From positions 871,774,379 to 871,838,378 of the forward strand of contig NC_081409.1 in assembly GCF_030272615.1 (NCBI RefSeq): a DNA stretch of 64,000 nt. The letters are read 5' to 3'. Position 1 is the stretch's first letter, and each line of letters begins with the position of its first letter. The stretch is from Cryptomeria japonica. Its lineage: Eukaryota; Streptophyta; Pinopsida; Cupressales; Cupressaceae. Both the position numbers and the translations under genes were made by a program. Below the pieces are notes generated by a model. That model saw nothing but the letters and a program-made list of their open reading frames with translations. It was not told the DNA's origin and did no database searches. Shown piece by piece: positions 1 to 10,841 of the stretch.

Positions 1-818
1 TTCCGATACAGATAAACAAACGATTGTACTCATAAATCAACCAAGTATTTGATAGCTTAACATAATTTTCTTGTCAAAGAAAACATCACTTTTGTCTTTG
101 TTTTGGTAAGGAAGGATGCATCCTTGTTTTAAAGACAGTTTGGATTGTTGATGTTGATTGTGTGTTTGATTGGTAAATGGTCATTTGTGTGAGTGTTTGT
201 GTCAATGTTTGTTTTGTATCTGCTCGAATGAATATGTACAAGGTGTTGTCATGTTTTTGGGTGATTTTCGATGGTTTTTTCGATGTTTTTGGATTTTGTG
301 AAACATTTTTGAATGTTTTTGGATTTTGTATTGTTTTTGAATGTTTTTGATATTTTGCGAGACATTTTTGAATGTTTTTGGTATTTTTAATGATTGCCTG
401 AATGAAGAGCATAATGACACATAAGACAATGTAGAATCCACTTCCATCAATAGGTTAAGGGTATTGCCCCCAGTTTGTAGACCTGACTATGAAAAGGTGG
501 GATGCTAGACGCATGGAGTACTTTCTTAATGACAGATGAATAACAAGCCATGGCTTTGGATGGATGGATGTATGTATGAAGTAAATGTGATCGCAACAAG
601 TCTGAAAAGATAATGGAGCCAGAGCCCTTACGAGTTGCACCTGTTTGCCAGGTTTTCACCATCGCACTTACCCAAGGTGCCACCGGAGTGGTTGTTCACC
701 GTTTGGATGCATGATTTTTTCTTTACTTTTTTGAATGTTTTTGTATTTTCTTCAGGACATTTTTCTGAATGTTTTTGGTATTTTCTGATATGCAGGGGAG
801 CCTGATGCTTTGTACAAC
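1..818 (-). other. 3' UTR of element A with T-rich degenerate repeats
   Basis: Non-coding sequence downstream of the integrase stop. On the plus strand it holds degenerate repeats of the type TTTTTGAATGTTTTTGG at about 240-400 and again at 720-785. Between them, at about 641-700, is a block (CACCTGTTTGCCAGGTTTTC and flanks) that recurs in the 3' UTR of element B. Tat elements are known for hypervariable, repeat-rich 3' UTRs. No gene is seen here. Confidence 0.65.
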
Positions 819-2021
819 TTATGTGTAAAACCTTTTGAGGTGCATGCTATTGATTGGATCTGCAAGTGGTTCTCCTTCTGATGTGGCCAACTGATATGCC
901 CCAGACCCGAATACAGGAGTGACAACATATGGGCCCAGCCAGTTTGATTCAAACTTGCCCTGATGTTCTCGGTTTGGTTGGTTGCGAGGATTCTCTCGAA
1001 GAACAAGATCACCTACCTCAAATGTACGAGATCTAACTCGGTGATTGTAGCTTCTACTCATGTGCTGCTGATAGGCTTTGAGGTGATTGTATGCAGCTTG
1101 TCGCTTTTCATCAAGTAACTCCAAGTCCTGAAGACGAGATACTCTGTATGCTTCATCATCGATGAGATTGTGCAATGAAACCCATAAGGATGGTATCTCG
1201 ACCTCAATAGGTAAGATAGCTTCTGCACCATAGACCAATGAATAAGGAGTTGCACTTGTAGGGGTCCGAATGCTAGTTCGATATGCCCATAGCGCTGGAT
1301 TTAGTTGAACATGTCAATCACGGCCAGCATCATTGACTGTCTTCTTTAGGATCCTCAATATGTTTTTATTGGATGCTTCAGCCTGACCATTGCCTTGTGG
1401 GTAATAGGGAGTGGAAAAGCGGTGTTGGATATGAAATTTCTCACAAAGCTCACGGACATCCTAATTTTTGAAAGGAAGACCGTTATCTGTGACAATGGCC
1501 ATGGGCACACCATACCGGCAGATGATGTAGTTGAGGATGAATGAGGTGATCTGCTTGCCGGTGACTTGGGTAAGTGGAACAGCTTCGATCCACTTTGTGA
1601 AATATTCAGTGGCGGTAATAATGAATTTATGGCCATTGGATGAAGATGGATGAATCTTACCCACAAGGTCGAGGCCCCATTGACAAAAAGGCCATGGTGT
1701 TGTGATTGGTTGCAGTTCCTAGGCTGGTGCATGTATCAAGTCACCATGAACTTGACATTTCTTGCATTTTCTGACAAAGTAGTAGGAATCCTTTTCCATA
1801 GATGGCTAATAGTATCCATTGCGCAGGAGTTTCTTGGCTAGTGACGGACCACTTGAGTGAATCCCGCAAATTCCTTCATGTACCTCTTCCAAAGCCTTTG
1901 TTATCTCACCTTGTTCCAGACATCGAAGGAGAGTACCATCAAGACTACGTCGGTATAGGGTTTCGGCAATAATGGTATATCGAGCAGTTTGGCGAATGAA
2001 GGTTTTTCGTTGGTTATTAGA
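819..2021 (-). pseudogene. Element A integrase (broken)
   Basis: Integrase would insert the element's cDNA into the host chromosome. In the minus frame shared with gag and pol there is an N-terminal zinc-binding region (VHEGICG... and CKKCQVHG, about 1,870-1,760). The catalytic core follows with D in WGLDLVG (about 1,668), D in VTDNG (about 1,490) and E in NGQAEAS (about 1,378). The C-terminal part (819-1,238) contains GAEAILPIEVEIPS and the GDLVL...W.GPYVV block typical of gypsy integrases. No chromodomain follows. In-frame stops at about 1,718, 1,461 and 1,315 break it. Element B's copy aligns throughout, which confirms the frame. Confidence 0.88.
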
Positions 2022-2689
2022 CTAGTTGGGAGGAAGGGTGTGATCGTGGAGATAGGTGTAGAACTCACCGTACCATGGGGATTCAGAACCGACAAGGCGA
2101 CATATCATTTTAGATTCGGGGATATTATAAGCAGGGATCCAAAGCTGTTCTACCAAAAACTCGTAGCGTGTTGAATTCTGTGGAAGATCTAGGAGAGATG
2201 CAATAGTAGCCATAGCATCAGCAGCTCGATTCTGATCTCTTGGTATCTGCTCAAAAGTGATAATAGTAAATGATGTCTTTAGAGTGTCCACCATTTGCTT
2301 GTATGGCAGGAGTTTATCATCTTTGGTTTGATACTCATCTGTTGCTTGTCGAATGACCAGTTGGGAGTCGCCATATACTTGCAGTTCTTTTAATTTCCAT
2401 TGTATGGCTAGCCTGAGTGCTGTGATCAAAGCCTCATATTCTGCTATGTTGTTTGTGCATGGAAATGTGAGCCTGTAAGACTTCGGGATGCTATCACCTT
2501 GAGGTGTGATAAACAGAATGCCTGCCCCCGAGCCATGCTTGGTGTATGAACCATCAAAGTATAGTTTCCATGGTTGTACTTCTGTGATCATGAATATCTC
2601 TTCATCTGGAAAATTGGAAATGAGAGGATGATCACCTATGAGTGGTGCATCGGCCAACTGATCTGCAATAACTTGTCCTTTAATAGCTT
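2022..2689 (-). pseudogene. Element A second (archaeal-type) RNase H
   Basis: A second ribonuclease H lies between the retroviral-type RNase H and integrase. Diagnostic blocks are LYFDGSYTKHGSGAGI (first catalytic Asp), NNIAEYEAL (catalytic Glu), VYGDSQLVIRQ (catalytic Asp) and RDQNRAADAMA (last Asp). The residues are intact although the region ends at a TAG (2,022-2,024). This extra domain is a hallmark of Tat elements. It is thought to have been acquired from a cellular RNase H and may replace or assist the original domain in removing RNA from the RNA/DNA hybrid. Element B has the same domain at about 49,880-50,430. Confidence 0.88.
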
Positions 2690-3866
2690 TACGGTCCACA
2701 TACTCAACGTCAAATTCACTTAGAATCATTACCCATTTGGCCAAGTGACTTGTCAATGCTGCTTTGCTAAGTAAGTACTTGAGTGGGTCAATCTTTGCGA
2801 TGAGTTGTACCTTGTGTGTCAACAGATAGTGTCACAATTTAGTGGCTGCTAAGATCACTGCTAGGCAAGCCCGCTCAATAGGTGTGTAATTGAGTTCATA
2901 GCCCACCAGTGTTCGAGAGATGTAGTAAATAGCACACTCCTTGCCTTCTGCATTATGTTGTGCCAGTAGTACACCCAATGCTGTACTTGTTGCTGAGATA
3001 TAAAGTAACAACGGTCTACTTGGATCTGGTGGCATCAGTAATGGTGGATTCATGAGATAGTCTTTAAGCACCTGAAATGCTTGTTGGCATTTGGCATCCC
3101 ATTGAAAGCGGATGTTCTTGTGTAGCAGGTGTGTGAACGGGTGACACTTATCAGCCAATTGTGCAATGAATCTTCGGATGGATTGAAGCCGCCCTTGTAA
3201 TGTCCTTAGCTGATTGATATTTTTTGGAGGTGGCATGTCCATGATTGCCTTAACCTTTGCTAGATCGACCTCAATGCCTTTGCTTGAGACAATGTATCCT
3301 AGAAGTTTCCTAGAGGTTACTCCAAAGACACATTTCTTTGGGTTGAGTCGAACATGGTATTGTTCCAGTCTATCAAAGACTTTATCTAAGATGTGGAGAT
3401 GCCCATCTCTAGTGAGTGATTTTGCTAGTAAGTCATCCACATAATCTTCCATCATAGTATGCATCATGTCATGGAAGATGGTGGTCATTGCTCTTTGATA
3501 GGTCTCTCCTGCATTTTTTAGACCAAAAGGCATTACATTCTAGTAGTATGTGCCCCATGGACATGTGAAGGCTGTCTTATGTTGGTCCTCTGGTGTGATC
3601 TTTATTTGATTGTATCCTGAAAAGCCATCCATGAGTGAAAGCATGGCATGTCCTACTGTCAAATCCACTATGACGTCGATATTTGGTAGGAGGAAGTCAT
3701 CCTTAGGACATGCCTTATTCAGATCTCTGAAGTCAGTACAAATGCGGATGCCCCCTTTTGGTTTGCCAACTGGCACAATGTTGGAGATCCATTCTGCATA
3801 ATCAATTGGTCTAATGAAACCAACATCCAGGAGTTTCTTGAGTTCTGTTTTGACTAGCACTGCAAT
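2690..3866 (-). pseudogene. Element A reverse transcriptase and first RNase H (broken)
   Basis: Copies element RNA into cDNA. RT starts after the stop at 3,867 with LKKLLDVGFIRPIDYAEW and the block RICTDFRDLNKACPKDD. MPFGLKNAGETYQRAM follows, then the active site EDYVDD at about 3,432-3,443, with the thumb to about 3,110. The Ty3-type RNase H follows (FQWDAKCQQAFQVLKDYL ... YISATSTALGVLLAQ ... WVMILSEFDVEYV). Stops at 3,540 (a Trp codon, TGG, in element B) and 2,832 (CGA in element B) are both single transitions. Everything else is one continuous frame, so the decay is by point mutation. Confidence 0.92.
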
Positions 3867-5828
3867 CTAAGGATGCATCTTACGAAGCTTCTGCTTGACA
3901 GGTTTGGCTCCTTCTGCTACTGTGAGATGATGCATAACTAAATCGGGATCAAGCCCAAGCATGTCTGCATATGACCATGCAAAGTTGATCTGACCTTGCT
4001 GGAAGAACTCTATAAATTTAGGTTGTTCCTCTGGAGTGAGAAGAGATGCCAGATGTATGAGATGAGGATTTTCAGGAGTCCCCACATTGTATTCTTTGGT
4101 TTCCTCAATGAGAATCATTGATCATTCCTATTGTGCATTAGCAGGGAGAGTGTCAAACCCTTCATTCTCAGGCGCCTCAGAGAGGTTTTCACCATTGGAT
4201 ACGCTCTTTCTTTTTACTTTTGTCGGATCAAACAGTGCCACAGTGTGGTTTTCACTGGAAGATCCATATTTTATTGTTATATTTTTGCAGCTGAAAGGTT
4301 TGGCATTCGCCCTGAAGTATGCTGCGCTATTAAGTTCAATGGCGAATCTAGCTTTGTGATCCCCGCTTGGTAGATTATCCCTTAATTCCAAAAAATCAAT
4401 GATAGCCTCATCATTTTGGAAGAGGTCAAGACATGGAGGATTTGATTGGTTCCATTCGATGAGTTCAGGGTGGATAATGGGCATTACTTCATCGATTAGG
4501 TTAAGTGTGGGAGATGTATTAGTGAGGGTTAAGACAGTGTGGTGAAGGTCATTGATGGTACTCTCCTTGTCAGAATCAGGCGTAGGATGAGACGTAGGGT
4601 CTATGGAAGATATTTCCAGCTCAGGTACCCAAGTGGTCTTTATCTGTGCTTCTTCGTAAACAGGGATGTCTTTGTGTGGCGGAGGTGGTGATGTGTCTTC
4701 CTCATCTGAAGTGTTAAGCTGTACAGAATCAAATTCCCACTCATGTGAGTCGGTCTCTGAATCACTCTCTAGTATCCGATTGCTATACCATACTGGGATG
4801 TCTTTGGAGTTAAACACGGCAAGTGTGATTGGTTTATGTATCTTTATAGTGATCGGTGCTACAGGAACCGTGATGGGGATTAAAGGATTTGTCACTGGAA
4901 GTATCGGCAGTGTTGATTTAGTGGCTTCTGTTGGAATGGCTGGTGCCATAGATGCTACTGTGGGTTCTGATACAGTTGTTGCTACAAATGGTGTTGCTGA
5001 TGGGATTACTGGTTCGTTTGGTGGGATGAATGATATTGATGACGGTTGCGGTGGGGTTGTGAGCCTCAATGGGGCAGTGGGGATTATGCTTGATGGTGCT
5101 TTGATTATGAAAGGTGTCCTCTTTGCAGTAGGTGGGCAAAATGGTTTGCTGGGTTTTCCCTTGAATCTGAGTTTAGGAAGGATCTCTTTTTCAAAGCCTA
5201 GGCTTGTATTACCTTTGGGCTTGAATTCTGGCAACAGCGGTTCATGTCGTCCTTGTTTTCAATATCCTAAAGCACTCTAACCATCATACCCCATTCTTTG
5301 CATAATGAGGAGGCCTTTACCATACTGTTCCGTAGGAAGTGTAACCCGCGGTATATCAGTGGTGATGGGATCTTTATAGATCCAATCCGCTAGGTCCTCA
5401 TCTTGTGTTTCTTCCTCTTGACTCTTTCCAAGAATGAAAGGTGTCAAAGCACATGCGGGCGTGACTATGGGTTTTTGGAGTAACTGCTGTGGTTTACCAT
5501 GTGTTCTAGGAGAAGTGGGCATTTGTCCCACACAAAAGAGCTGACTCAAGTTGTATTCCCCGGGACCTTCCTCTGCGACTTTTATCTTAAGCTTTTCTTG
5601 CTTGGGTATAGGGGTGTTCGAACTGGCAAGAGAGGCGGGACTTACATATGATGTGGAGGAAATGGCTTCCCTATTATTAGGAACAGTAATCTCTGGTTGA
5701 TGGTTGATATTATGGCAAAATACAAAGGGATTTGCATCGCCCAAGATTGTGATCTCTGCACCATTATGTGGGAACTTGATACATTGATGGTAGGTAGATG
5801 GAACGGCTTGCATGGCATGTATCCAAGG
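3867..5828 (-). pseudogene. Element A protease-RT linker with G-patch-like motif
   Basis: About 650 codons link protease to RT in the pol frame. The first part (5,813-5,200) ends in a motif resembling a G-patch: YGKGLLIMQRMGYDG, then Leu-Gly and basic residues, interrupted by stops at 5,277 and about 5,255. Element B has the uninterrupted equivalent MQKKGYDGYSGLGPYKKGKL. G-patches are short Gly-rich segments that bind RNA or RNA helicases. The middle (5,234-4,600) is rich in Pro, Thr and Ile and looks disordered. The end holds an acidic segment and SYADMLGLDPDLVMHHL, conserved in B, just before RT. Stops also lie at 4,128 and 3,867. The G-patch reading is an inference from the residue pattern. 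Confidence 0.6.
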
Positions 5829-6527
5829 TCATCTTAACAATAGATTATATGGCAGAGGAAGGTCCAGAACCTGGCAGATGATGTGATTTACCACAAGGCC
5901 CACTCGGATTGGTAGTACCACAACTCCTTTGGATGAACGCTCTGCATCATCATAGGCCTTGATGGTGATCTTCTTGCAAGGATCCACTGATTCTATTGCA
6001 TATCCCAATGCTGTGACCAACTGTAGTGTACAAATGTTTAGGCCTGCTCCATTATCTATCAAGACTCGCTTGATCCTGTGTTGGTTGATAAAGCCTTCAA
6101 TGTGTAGCGAAGCATTATGAGGTTGTTGGAAAGAAGAGTTGTCACTTTCGGAAAAAGTGAGATAAGGTGATGACTTTAGATTTCCAACCATGGCTTGAAA
6201 CTGGTCCGTATTCAAGTTTGCAGGGACTGACGCCTCTTGGAGTGCTTGATCCAAGATTGTTTTATGAGATGGTGATAGGCGTAATAGCTCTAAAATGGAT
6301 ATGAGCGCAGGCGTTTTATCTAATTGTTCCACAAGATTGTATTGCTTTGGGATGGAGGTGGTGCCCTGTGGAGCTGCCTTGATGGTGACCTTGCCACGAC
6401 GTGTAATAACATTGCAATTTGAGGTGGGATTTTTGAAGGTTATAGTTGCAATTTGTTCACTGGCATCATACAGGTGATTTACAGTGTAGTTATACGAAGC
6501 CTGCGTATAATCAGTGGTATCAGTGCC
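5829..6527 (-). pseudogene. Element A aspartic protease
   Basis: Would cut the Gag-Pol polyprotein. The catalytic loop reads RVLIDNGAGLNI (about 6,045-6,065), with Asn in place of the usual Thr/Ser after the Asp; plant Tat elements commonly show D-N-G. Downstream GLVVNHIICQVLDLPLPYNLLL corresponds to the second half of the fold, and PWIHAM (after the stop at 5,829) completes it. The upstream segment contains QYNLVEQLDKTPALISILELL, which matches element B and marks the gag-protease junction. A TGA at 6,528 separates it from gag; because many stops in this element are transitions, this one is probably decay and not a programmed readthrough site. Confidence 0.82.
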
Positions 6528-8108
6528 TCACCGGGAAGTGGAAGGACCCCTTTGATCTTGTGATGGAAGTGGATTCTTGAACATTAGATGATCATTATTG
6601 GTTGTTTTTGGGTCATGTCCTTCAATTTCAATTTCTCCTCGATCAATAAGATCCTGAATGAGATCCTTCAATCGGTGACAATTACTTGTCTTGTGTCCTC
6701 TTCCTTGATGGAACTCACAGTGTTCAGTATCTCTCCACCATGCTGGTTTGACTTGAGGCTCATAGTTTGATAACTTAGGTAGAGTGATCAAATTTTGAGA
6801 AATGAGTTGTCGCAACACTGTTTCAATGGGTTCCCCTAAGGGAGTGTATGTGCGTTTTTGTTTTTGCTGACGAGGTCTTGGTTCATCATGAGACGTGATG
6901 CGACCTTGATTGGAAGGAACATTTGTGTTATTCTGAGGTGGAGGATTTTGTCCTACAAATCGAACCACAGGTTGTGCATTTTGGACAGTCTTGGCATCCA
7001 CCACTCCATCGTTGACGATATTCTTTTTTTTGTTCCAAAAGTTCGGTTTATTGCTATTGAAGTGCGGGTGAGGACCATCTTTTGGTTCATTAAAGATTTT
7101 GATGAGTCCTTTCTTGATGAGTGCCCTTTCACATTTTAAACCCTTGGTGATCATATCATTAAAAGAGTCTATGTCTTTGACATCCAGGTGAAATTCCATT
7201 TCTTCGTTTAAGTTGAAAATGAAAATTTCCACTAGTTCTCGTTCAGGTAACTGAAGAGAACGTCTGCTAGACATTTGGCGCCATCGTTGTAGGAATACTG
7301 AGAATAATTCACCTGGTTTTTGTTTGGTATTGCACAGATCAGCCATGGTGATGTCGCATTCAATATTATAAGAGTAATGAGATAGGAACTTCTGGATGAG
7401 TTCCTCAAATGTTCTAATGCCACCTGGTAGTCGGGAAAACCATGATGTGGTTGTTCCTCCCAAGCTTTGAGTAAAAAGGTGCATTAGGTAGGTGTCTTCA
7501 TATGCCACTTCAAGACAAGCGGAATGAAATTCTCTAACATGATCACGAGGATCTCCCTTTCCTATATATTTTTCGAATTTTGGTGTTTCGAACCCGCATG
7601 GAAAGGGTGGCATATAAAGATTCCTATCAAATGGATAGGGACAGATGTTGTTAAATGAGAATTGATTAGTCTTAACACCACTATGAAGTTGTTGGGTGAG
7701 ATTCTCGACTTGTTGCCGTAACATCTCCATTTCATTTGGAGGAGGAGGTGGTGGGTTACCTCGAGGAATGTTATATCTGATGTGATTTCTACCTCTTTCC
7801 TCCTCATGGTGACTTTGTCTATCTGATGCTTGTCTTAATTGGGCAAGATCAAAGTCAGAGGGGAGTTTAGCTCCTTCTTGAGAGAGTTTTAAGAAGTGAG
7901 CATCCGCATTGCTCCTTAGTATTTCATCAAATAATCTGTTAAAATGAGGGTTATGCTGAACCCTTTCGATTGTTGAAGGAGTGGGAGTACTTGGGTTTTC
8001 ATCATTTATATTTCCTCCAAGTGCTTCTTGAAATTCATTGAGATTTTCGTCTTCTTCTTCCTCAATTTCTATTTCTCGTTGCCTTGACCGTGATCGGGTT
8101 TGAGCCAT
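6528..8108 (-). CDS. Element A Gag, 526 codons, open
   Basis: Structural protein of the virus-like particle that packages element RNA. The start ATG at 8,108 begins MAQTRSRSRQREIEIEEEED. An acidic N-terminus and a Pro tract (PPPPPP, about aa 120) precede the Retrotrans_gag domain (about aa 160-340, with EDTYLMHLFTQSLGGTTTSW and FLQRWRQM). A basic linker follows, then a zinc-knuckle variant CEFHQGRGHKTSNC (CX2HX4HX4C, about aa 462-476), the form usual in Tat Gag. It ends at TGA 6,528-6,530. This is the longest intact piece of element A. Element B's gag aligns from the Retrotrans_gag domain onward but carries a long Gln-rich extension that A lacks. Confidence 0.88.
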   Translation of the reverse strand: MAQTRSRSRQREIEIEEEEDENLNEFQEALGGNINDENPSTPTPSTIERVQHNPHFNRLFDEILRSNADAHFLKLSQEGAKLPSDFDLAQLRQASDRQSHHEEERGRNHIRYNIPRGNPPPPPPNEMEMLRQQVENLTQQLHSGVKTNQFSFNNICPYPFDRNLYMPPFPCGFETPKFEKYIGKGDPRDHVREFHSACLEVAYEDTYLMHLFTQSLGGTTTSWFSRLPGGIRTFEELIQKFLSHYSYNIECDITMADLCNTKQKPGELFSVFLQRWRQMSSRRSLQLPERELVEIFIFNLNEEMEFHLDVKDIDSFNDMITKGLKCERALIKKGLIKIFNEPKDGPHPHFNSNKPNFWNKKKNIVNDGVVDAKTVQNAQPVVRFVGQNPPPQNNTNVPSNQGRITSHDEPRPRQQKQKRTYTPLGEPIETVLRQLISQNLITLPKLSNYEPQVKPAWWRDTEHCEFHQGRGHKTSNCHRLKDLIQDLIDRGEIEIEGHDPKTTNNDHLMFKNPLPSQDQRGPSTSR

Positions 8109-10821
8109 TGTGCTTGAAAGTTTTTGTTGAAGTTGATTGAAGATGATGATGAGTTGTTGATGAAAGATTGATGATTAGTGGATTGGTGGTATGTAGATCT
8201 TTAGCACTTTAAGGTAGATGTAACCAAAATTCCTTCTTTGAATTGCTTGTTTGTTTGATAAGTTTGGATGTGATAAGGTGTAGAGAAATCTGAGATGTGT
8301 TACAGATTTTGACTACCTAGCAATGAGAGGATTCACTCATGAACTAGTTTTAACCTACATAGATGTGTCTCTTAGGATGAGCTTATCCTAGATGTAGAAA
8401 CAATCTAAAAAGTGATGTGATGTGTTTGATTGCAAGCAATATCTAAAAAGGAATCTTGGGACAAGGACCTCTTAATGTTTTGAGATTTTGGGATGGATTG
8501 ATGAAGGAATAATGATGTATGAATGAGATGATGGATGTTTTGTTTTCAACTTCAATAAAAACTTTGTGTTACAAATGGAACAAATTCGACCTCTTCCCTT
8601 TCAGGTGTTGGTGGCACTTCTTGAGCTGTGTTGTAGGTGATACAGATGTTTGGGAAGAAATTGGGATTAATCTTTCCTCCTTGATTTTTGTGATAACTCA
8701 GAGCTCTATATTGCATAAAAGCTCTGCAGTTCAATGATTCTGAATAAAACTCGTTTGTTTTACCTTGAAGGTATAGGCGCATGCGATGTAGAAAGACTCT
8801 ATGTGAGACAAAATTTGTCTATTGAGATAGAAGAATTTCCTCCTTTTGATCAAAGCCTTTGAGCTTAATGGTCTCCTTTTCAAGTTGATATTCTAATGAC
8901 ACTTCTTCTTTTGCAAGATGTGAAGAATGGTCATAAATTTTGACTCTTTGTTGTTTTGCACTTTGTTTTTGGTATTTTTGTTTGTTTTTTTGAGAAATGT
9001 TGGATGAATACTTTGTTTTTGGGATTGATTTTCTGATTTTTCTTTGACAAGAAAACAAAGCAAGCACACAAACACAAGAATGTTGCCTTAAAGGCACAAA
9101 AGAGTATGGGTCTAGATCAACCCAATCCTTGGACTTGTATATAACCCTTCCTTTAGATGTATTTTAAGGTGTATTTCCAAAGCCTGAAGTCGGCTCAATT
9201 TGCACTAGGTCTGTAAAACGAACATACTTCAAACACTTTTTATTCCTAAGGTCAAATGGCCAGTTGTGATAAATTTAGCCCACATCTTGATATTTCTTCG
9301 ACTTTGGTACTACATACCTTATGAATCCCGCCGTGGCAGGTAAGGATGTGATATACTAAGTCTTGCGCGAGCATAACAAATAGATGATCCCTATGATGGG
9401 GGAGTCACCACTTTTATCAAGCCACAAGTGACTTTTTAAAAAGCTATGTTTCTACTCAAGGAAATATGTATGGTGAGTATCTTGGGAGCAAAACCTTCTA
9501 TGCTCTTACACTAAATTATATCTCAAATATCCTCAATCAATAGAACGGGTGGGTTACTACTTAAAGGTGTTTAGTCATGTTCAATGTTTTTGGACATAAG
9601 TTCACTCTGCAGTGACTCACTTAAGAGCCTTGTAACTGGTGGTGGGGCCCATTTGTCCTTTCGGCCAGTTACACTGTAGGAACAACTATACCCAAGGCTA
9701 CAACTTTCGTTCTCACCTGATTTTTATAGCAGCTCGAAGGATTTACCACTTGAGGTCGTTCCCAAGAGTATCGATCCCTTGGCAGGCCTCTCTTAAAAAG
9801 ATAAAATTTTTGAGTGTTACTAACACTTTTCTCTTGCACCTAGGACCACGAAAGCCAAGGGAGAGGATAGTGTGTGTTAGAAGTAAGACCACTCGACTGA
9901 CCTTTGTGCACAAGCGTGCCAAACACGAAATTCACTTGTTCTTTTTAATCCATCATTGCAAATATGATCTAACTATTTGGAGATGTTGCTCCAACAACCA
10001 TTGTGTTCATTTTAACTTCAATGGCAAAATGTGTTGTAATCTAAAAATTTGGAAATCCTAGTCAACTTAATGAAAAACACGTTTTTGCTTGAAGTAAAAT
10101 TTGTTTGCAAAAATCAAAACAAGTGGATTGTGTATTTTATTTGCACCAAAATTTTGAAGTGTGGATTATAAATTTTAGGTCCAAATTGATGCAAGGAAAT
10201 CAAATTTGTGTTGTTGATTTTAAGAACCAAAAGAAAATGAGTCCTAACTAGAAAACAATGAAAATTTTTTTATTTTATTTTATTTTATTTTATTTTTTTG
10301 TTTTTCAAGTTCTTTTTAAGCACTAAATGACAAATTTGTGATTTTTATGGTGAGTTGTTAACCTGCATAAATCAAAAATAAGTTAGTAAAAATCAGTGTT
10401 CAAGGGGGGCTTCCACAAGCCTAAGATGTTCAATTTTTTGGTTACAAGTCGACTTGGACAACACTCTGTCGCAATAGCGCTAGTCTGCATTTTGGACAGA
10501 AGCGCTAATTTATACAACAGCGCTAGTCTGTGTTTACATAAGCGCTAATTTACATTGTAGTGCTGAAAGAATAGAAGAAACAGAAAGGCCAAAAGTGCCA
10601 GAAGTGTTTCAATAGCGCCAGAACGATAATAGAAGCGCCAGAATAATGTCGATAGCGCAGAAACTTTTACAATAGCGCTATTTTAGATACAATAGCGCTG
10701 AAAGAAAAAGTTTTGATAGCGCTCGAACGTGTTCATTAGCGCCGAAGCGCGACCTGTGTGGCACTTTCAACAAGCAAAATATGTTAGTTAACAAAAAAAT
10801 ATCAGAAGGTTGCATGTTTGA
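8109..10821 (-). other. Element A leader between primer site and gag
   Basis: A 2.7 kb region without a convincing ORF between the primer binding site and the gag start. It holds the AGCGC array near its 5' end, a short (TTTTA)n run at about 10,267-10,300 and otherwise unremarkable sequence. Long leaders are usual in Tat elements; Ogre members even carry an intron or extra ORF here, but I see neither with confidence. Confidence 0.6.
10471..10752 (-). repeat. AGCGC-centred periodic array in element A leader
   Basis: About 14 copies of a short core (AGCGCT or AGCGCC, some decayed to AGTGC) recur every 19-25 bases, about 20 on average. The sequences between cores are variable. The array ends about 70 bases from the primer binding site. 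AGCGCT is its own reverse complement, so the array reads similarly on both strands. Element B has an unrelated 21-bp array in the same place. Confidence 0.8.
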
Positions 10822-10839
10822 TTCACGTCAGGTTCACCA
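10822..10839 (-). promoter_or_regulatory. Element A primer binding site
   Basis: On the minus strand the sequence is TGGTGAACCTGACGTGAA, two bases inside the LTR end. It starts with TGG, as expected for pairing with a tRNA CCA end, and recurs with one transition in the same position in element B. It is not the initiator-Met site (TGGTATCAGAGC) used by D and, in decayed form, G. I could not assign the tRNA from memory. Confidence 0.7.
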
Positions 10840-10841
10840 AA

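Noticed and set aside
819-1238. Chromodomain at the C-terminus of element A integrase
   Set aside because: The sequence ends with the GSGAYQLATSEGEP and SMHLKRFYT tail of Tat integrases; no chromodomain aromatic cage residues follow.
4666-5280. Plus-strand ORF of 204 codons, Gly/Val-rich
   Set aside because: It lies opposite the element A protease-RT linker, which is conserved in element B; the plus-strand reading is a shadow.
6528-6530. Programmed stop readthrough between gag and pro in element A
   Set aside because: The element has many similar transition-type stops and element B has its nearest stops elsewhere; decay is the simpler explanation.
8893-9097. Small Lys/Gln-rich ORFs in the element A leader
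   Set aside because: They are short, low in complexity, overlapping in two frames and have no counterpart in element B's leader.
10471-10752. CRISPR-like regularly spaced repeats
   Set aside because: The cores are only 5-6 bases, spacers vary and the array lies in a retrotransposon leader in plant DNA; there are no cas genes.
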